This document shows positions 53,801 through 60,881 of a DNA stretch of 64,000 nucleotides, in pieces; within the stretch, counting starts at the first letter, position 1, and each line of letters starts with the position of its first letter. Under the pieces are notes generated by a model. That model made no database searches and had not been told where the DNA came from. It saw only the letters and a program-made list of their open reading frames with translations. Position numbers and translations under genes: made by a program. Source of the DNA: Patella vulgata (Eukaryota; Mollusca; Gastropoda; Patellidae); contig NC_065882.2 in assembly GCF_932274485.2 (NCBI RefSeq), forward strand, positions 14,181,390 through 14,245,389, read 5' to 3'.

Positions 53801-56800
53801 CAGTGATTGCTATATGAACGTAGTTAAGATGCTAATCTACAACACCACCTGAAAAATGGACGAAGTTCTATGTAAATTTGAATAATTGACCTTGAATTAT
53901 GCTAAAATGCCGGCATTAATTGGCTAGACACTGTTTAAATGTATACGTCTGGAAATTTGTGCACATCCGTCGGGTCACGCGGCGGGAAAATGCGTCTTGA
54001 GAGTTATGAACTATTAAAAAACGACTGGTGTAAATTTTTCTCTTGTACAGTGCATTAAAAGACTTAATGATCCTGACTCTTATCGCGGAACTTCATTGGT
54101 TCACAGCATTGTGTCGCTATTATCAAGGCAGGTGGATTCTTTTTGATGGCATTTTACACCGAACACTATAAAAAAGAAAATGAGAGAAAATTATAATTTA
54201 TAAAATTGCGTAGAAATACAGACTCTATCAAATTGAAAAAGAAAAGTCTCGGTGTTGTTAACAGTGATGAATAAACGATAACAATTATATAACCAAATTG
54301 TAAATTAATTCGGCCTCCCGTGTAGGTGATTAAGATACTAAGTCTTGAAATATCTCAAACATCAGTAGGTAACACAATTAAACAGTTAGAATATGCAAAT
54401 AATATTGGTGAACATCTGAACTTTATTACCACAAGTTTCACGCTGCTTGAACTCTTTAAAACGTACAGATTTAAATTTCGTTTAGCTGTTGGTTTTTGTT
54501 TTTATTTAAATATTTTTGAGTACACTAGCTATTAATTTGAACTACAATGAAACGAAACGAAACATGGTCTTATTTTAATCTTAGGGGAAATGTAATAAAA
54601 TTTATATTCAATAAAATTTATATTTTTTAAATATTTATTATTATGGAGATATATATTTCGTTTTCTGTTTGATGTATTCTTCTGAAACGAAACTAAATAT
54701 GAGTCAGAGTTTAACCAAATGGTTTAAGGACTATTTGTATCATTTTCATTTTTCGAAAAATACCAAATTTTTCGCACTAAAATGTCTTTACTCCGTTGAT
54801 AAAGCGAATAAGCTAATTGTGTACAACAGGAGAGAGGGGCAGGGAGTGAGAGAGGGAGAGAGAGAGAATGAATGATCTGACTGTACAACACGTGTCTAAT
54901 AAAGAGTAATTAATACCTACATATATCTTCATAAACATCTAATGTAGGCGGTAAGGGGAGGGGCAGGTAATCCTTACAAAGCCCTGAACAATTAATCATC
55001 GTGGGTCTTGGGTGTCAAATATCCCTGAGACAAACCGACTAACCTTAAAGGCAAGCTCAAACATTATAGTTAATTTGTATTCGATATCACTGGACGATCC
55101 CACTAACTTTAAAGAGAAGTTCAAACACTAGAGTTATATTCGATATCAGTCACTGGAACAATCCAAGTAACTTTAAGGGGGGGGGGGGACAAACAGTGGA
55201 GTTGCTTTATATTCGATATCACCGAGAGAAACCCCAAAACTTTAAAGTGAGGTTCAAACATCGGATATGACTGGGACAATCCAAGTAATTTTAAACGTGA
55301 GCCTCAAACCGCCGTGAGTTAAAACGTAGCTCAAACATTGAAGTTGATTATATCCGATATCACTGAGACAATCCAAGTAACGTTAAAGTGAGATTCGAGA
55401 TTCAAAGCACCGCGAGTTGATTTGTACGAGCGTATTATCGTTGATTAGCATTGGAAATATTAGATTTTTGTTTGAAAAAATGCAAATGACGATTTGCTAC
55501 TTTAGCTACTACTTGGCAGACGGGACCCGTGTACACGCTGCCCGGGCACAATTCCCCTCATAGTTGCGTACGACCGTGGCGTATTCATTAGTCCAGTAGG
55601 TGCAGAAAAGAAAGATTGTTTTTAAAAAACAATCTTTTATTTCATTTAACTATTGATTGTAATGTGTGGACTATATATTGAATATGTTTGCAGGAACCCA
55701 GGAAGCCCGTATATTGTGTGTTAAAGGAACATCTAATGCAGTTGTAACGGAAGAAAATTGTGATCTGGCAACGATACCAGCTGTACACAAAGTTAACTGC
55801 AATAATAATCCATGTCCGGCCGAGTGAGTATCTTTTTTTTTTATCGCTACAGGAAGAATGTGTATGTTTGGAGTTAAATGGCTCGTCAGCACAATATTTT
55901 GATCATTTTGTGATTATTATAACTTTTTATTCTATTGCTACATTTACAGTGGTAAGGATGACATCGATGCAACTTTAATGAGTGCCAAATATTAACTTTT
56001 TTCTTCCATCAAATTAAATTCTAAAACATTTCTTTCATTTATTAGAAAAATAAATAAAGACGTTTGAATTATTTGTTGGTAAAAATCATTTCCTATTTAG
56101 TGTAAATGGGTATTAAAATAAGTAAAATTCACCATTTAGCCCGAATCAGTAACGTCTTATGTAAACAATGCACGCGCTATTGAGCCAATGATTGACGCCG
56201 CGTGATATGACGTCACGTGTCGAAACAGTCATCTGTTACAGAGATATTAGGAGATCTCTGTGAAACAGATCGGGAATTTCCGTCTACTCTAATTCGATTT
56301 CCAATTGTCAAAGGTTTTTTAAGGTGAAGGTCAGTGTGTACACGGGACGACTTCAGTATTTCGTCCAATAGGAAATACCTTCCTTGTCTGCCCCAAGGCG
56401 GCACCCTTGTCTTGTAAGGCGTGGGCTTACTGACCTGAAGGTCCCGGGTTTTATCCCGGTGTTGGCCGAGAAAATTCCACGGTATTTTCCCGAGTTGCTT
56501 TCCCTTGTCAATGGTGCATGACGGAGACCCAGAAAAGGAATGACGTTTATTAGATCTGATGGTCCGTGTTTACCTTTGGATTCACATTAAAATCGAGAAG
56601 TTGGAAATCGAAATTAGCGTAGTACGTAGGGCCACTGCCCAGTCACAATTTCCCTCATAGCACACTGCATGACGTACATTAGGCTCGTTGATACAGAACA
56701 GTAGGACGTTAAACCCCATTTAATTTCCTTGAATTCATCAGACGCCATCCCTTAAATAAAGTATAGTTGAATAATATTTGAACATGTATCATGCAAGAGC

Positions 56801-59800
56801 TAAATTTGCCTATTGCAGGTCTTTCTTTAGGCCTGAAATGTTATCTGAATTATTAATTAGACATTAATTAACTTATCCAACAATAATCAAATCTCGATGT
56901 CATCGCTAGCCTGCGATATTTACTGGATTCAAATACGTTTTCTGGTGGATACGGTTACCGTAAAAGTGGATAATCGAGACTAGCCTATAATTACATCACC
57001 GATTCCTTTGCTCAGATTCAGAATGAAGTAATTTGAATGAAATTTTCTAAATATTCTCCTTTCGTTATCTATTTTTTTAACTATTATAGCGAGAACTGTC
57101 AGCTCTTTATCTAACCTTACCTAATGCCACTTTAAGTGGTATTCAGCGATTGGGAAACCCATTAACAGAACACAATTTTTATGGGAAACAATCACAGGAT
57201 TTATTCTAAAAGCAAGACGTTTCGGCAAATATCCTCTTATCGTAATCAAACACCAATGATTGTTTCCCATAATAATTGTGTCCTGTTACTTATTTAGTTC
57301 AATAGTGATTCTTTGGAAACATATAGCAGATCATGACTCACGCTGGCATTGCACAATGGGTTCTTTGGGTTGTATTCCTAATTGTTTTCAAATTTGAGTG
57401 AAGTCTGTGTCACTACAGACCCGGGACTGTACAGCGCAGTGGACGCTTACGGCTAGCCCCCGGATCCATTCACTTTTTTTGAATTGTCTGTATGTTTGTG
57501 TTTTCCTGAGTATGATGTCCTGTCCCTGTATTTGTTTTTGTGTAAATTTTGTGTGGTACAGTCCCCCTGCACTTACTATTACAATGTGAATAAGTCTACA
57601 GTACTATAACACATGTTCGATATATGATTATTTCTATGGCCACCTTTCAGAAATGTAAGACTGCTGTTGTAGTTTATGATTATTTCTATGGCCACAGTTC
57701 ACTTGGCTCCCTTACAGAAATGTAAGATTGTTGTTGTAGTTTGTGAATCAACTATGGTGTATGTGTGAAATAGATACCACCTTGTTGAACGCCTATATCA
57801 ATGGTTTACGCAACCATCTGTAGTATTTACGATATAATCTCGCACCTGTCTGACCATTTAATACTTGATATATACCACATTGATAACATATTTCTTTTCT
57901 GACTTAGACATTCAATTAGCTGTTGAACTTCAAATATTTTAGCGATGCAACGGACATAAATAGTTCTGAAATACATTTCAACACCAACTGGTCCAAGAAG
58001 TCAAAGGACAGAGGAACTAACAAATAATAACGTCTAGTTTTTCGGATGGGACGAAAAACCGAGCTCCCGTGCACGTAAAAGAACCCTTGGCAGTCGGAAA
58101 CGCCACTGTCCGGGCAAAAGTATCCTCATAGCACATTGGATGACACATACCTATCTTTATTGATCCTGTTGTATAAGGACGTTAAACCTCATTTCATACT
58201 AACATTATTTTATTCTTACATTTTATACGGGTAGCCTATGTTGTATTAAGTTATCATGAGACTAACACATGGTTATATATTACAGTTGGCACACAGGTAA
58301 CTGGTCGGCCTGTAGTGTTACCTGTGGTTCAGGTAAGCAAACGAGATTAGTTGAATGTAGAAGACGAATATCCCCAACTCTAGCAATCAGTGTTTCAGCT
58401 TCACTGTGTTTAAATACAGACAGACCTCACAGAACAAAGAAATGTCAAAATGATCCTTGTGCCACCTGGAATACTGGACATTGGAGTAAGGTTCGTTTCT
58501 ACTATTTTAAACTATTTTTTATTTTATTGTACAAATGGGATTTTAAAGTATCTATTGCAGTGGTTATCAACCTTTTTTTGCCAACGGCACACATTGGAAC
58601 ACGTGAAAAAATAGCGGCACACCTGGCTTAATATATATGAAAAATATTTGAATTTTGCAAAATGAAAACATGGCAAGTCATAGACGGCATACAACCGTAG
58701 ACACAGACTAGTCACAGACATATAGAACGACTCGTACTAAATTGGAGAAAAACACAGCTATGAACTTACGAACCAGTAAATACTCAATTGGGATCACCTG
58801 GTTTTTCTCATTTTCTTAGTGCGCCGTTCAAAATTTCGCGGCATACTTAGGAAGATCTCGCGGCACACCTGTGTGCCACGGCACACTGGTTGAGAATCAC
58901 TGATCTATTGTGTGCATCACATGTATTACAAATAACACTGTCTTTATTTATGGATCCCGGTGTTGGCCAAGAAACGCATTCTCGATTTTGCAGTCTGGAC
59001 AGGAAAAGCGTCTGGTACACCTTGGTAAAACGGGAAAGGTATCTTGGCAGTTTGACAATGAAAAACGATTAGGTCGTAGCGTCACTACCAGGGCAAAATA
59101 TCCCCCATAGCACACTTCATTAGACCGGTTGATACAGAGTAGTATCATTTATGGCTCTCTTTGGTACAAATTTGTCGGTTTCTATTTTGGATTTTACAGC
59201 TTGTCTGTGTTTGTAATACAACAAGTTATTTATTGTATTTCGCCTAGTATATGAAATATTAATATTACACGCCCACACTGTCTGTTCGTCCGTTGGTCAT
59301 GGCAAGGTCGTTATTAAGGTCGCATTACCAATATGTCTATGATTGTTCAAAAATCCAATCACATTCAGTACAAAATGCAATTTTAAAATATCACCAGGTT
59401 TTTTTTATAATCCATGTGTAGTTGGACCAGTTGTCGCAAATAAAATCCTGTTTTATTGTCGTTGTTTCGCTGTAGTGTTCAACTAATTGTGGTCATGGTC
59501 AGAGAACAAGAGAAGTCACGTGTGTGGATATCAAAGGGCAGACAACTGATGATCAACAGTGTGGACATCATAAACCGGATGAAGAAGAAATTTGTGACAT
59601 GGGATCTTGTGCAAAGGGCTGGTACCATAGTAGATGGTCGGAGGAGGTGAGAGATTATTGGTTTATGACTGTAATTATGGATGCTCTAGTAGTAAATTCT
59701 TAAAATATGGCGCCAGGATTAGAATGCGCTACGTAGAACAGCTGGTACCAGGACCGTAACTAACCCAGAGCAACGAGGGGGTGGAAAGTGTTCTCAGGGA

Positions 59801-60841
59801 TGCTGTAAAATTGACGGACAATGTATATCTATGGTCGACATTTTTTTCACAGGGGGTCAAAACCTTTTGCAGGGGGGCTGTACGGACCTGGCTAGTATCA
59901 CCTCTCATGTATCTGTCATATTTGAATACGAAAGTACAACAAATATGGGAAGTGGTATTAAATACGCTGCGATAGTTTATTCTGGGTGAAATAAACTTTG
60001 GCGTCAGTTGGTGCCTGTTGATGGTAAAAAATTGGGACTCTTTTCAGATTTTTGGTCTATAGGTACTCTAGTCATGCGTGCTTGGCTAATATGCAGTATA
60101 ATCTGTACATACCAGTGTATCTTGTGTAACAAATGTATTGTATCAATATGAGGTGTATCGTTTATGACATATCATTAGTACGTAGTATGTTCTTAAACTT
60201 CTTTATCTCAATGTGACACATTTTGAAAATTCGACCTCCGGAAATACTACTGACTCACTGTCTCATTGGTGTTATTTATTAATTCTTTTTGCACACGCAT
60301 GTAGTCGGATTTGGATAACAGGAAAGTGCCATAACCGTTAGAAATAAAATCTTGAATCAATTCTCCGAGTCCTAAGAAACAAATTCTGCACTATTCGGAA
60401 ATAGGATCTGCAACAACTTCATTCAGATTACTAATTTAGATCGACACTAACGGCTTAGAACCAAGTCTATGACTTCCCGCCCGGGATATACTCCACAGAC
60501 CACCATTTTAGGTCGAAATTTAAAAAAAAAATTCAAATCTGATTTAAAAAACTTATCTGTTTGAATTAGATTGTAAGAGACTAGTGTGCGCCATGAGCAT
60601 GTTTTGTGGATTTAGCTCTTTATAAATGGGCTTTCTCAGGGTCCTCGGGTTTATCCCATTTGAAATTAAATTAAACCATGTGTTAGTCCCGAAATGACCT
60701 AGTTTGTGTCTAGTCGACGGCATCATTAGCCTTGCCGATATAGCAAAGTGGAACGTTAAAACCCATTTTCTTCTAACAAGAACAGAAATACCTTGGCTCC
60801 CACACCCTCGCCTCAGGTTTAATCTACTTCGTTTAACACAT

Positions 60842-60881
<40 letters not shown>

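Noticed and set aside
54541-54593. Third copy of the M9 MITE
   Set aside because: Only one end is similar; no partner end or 9-bp duplication was found.
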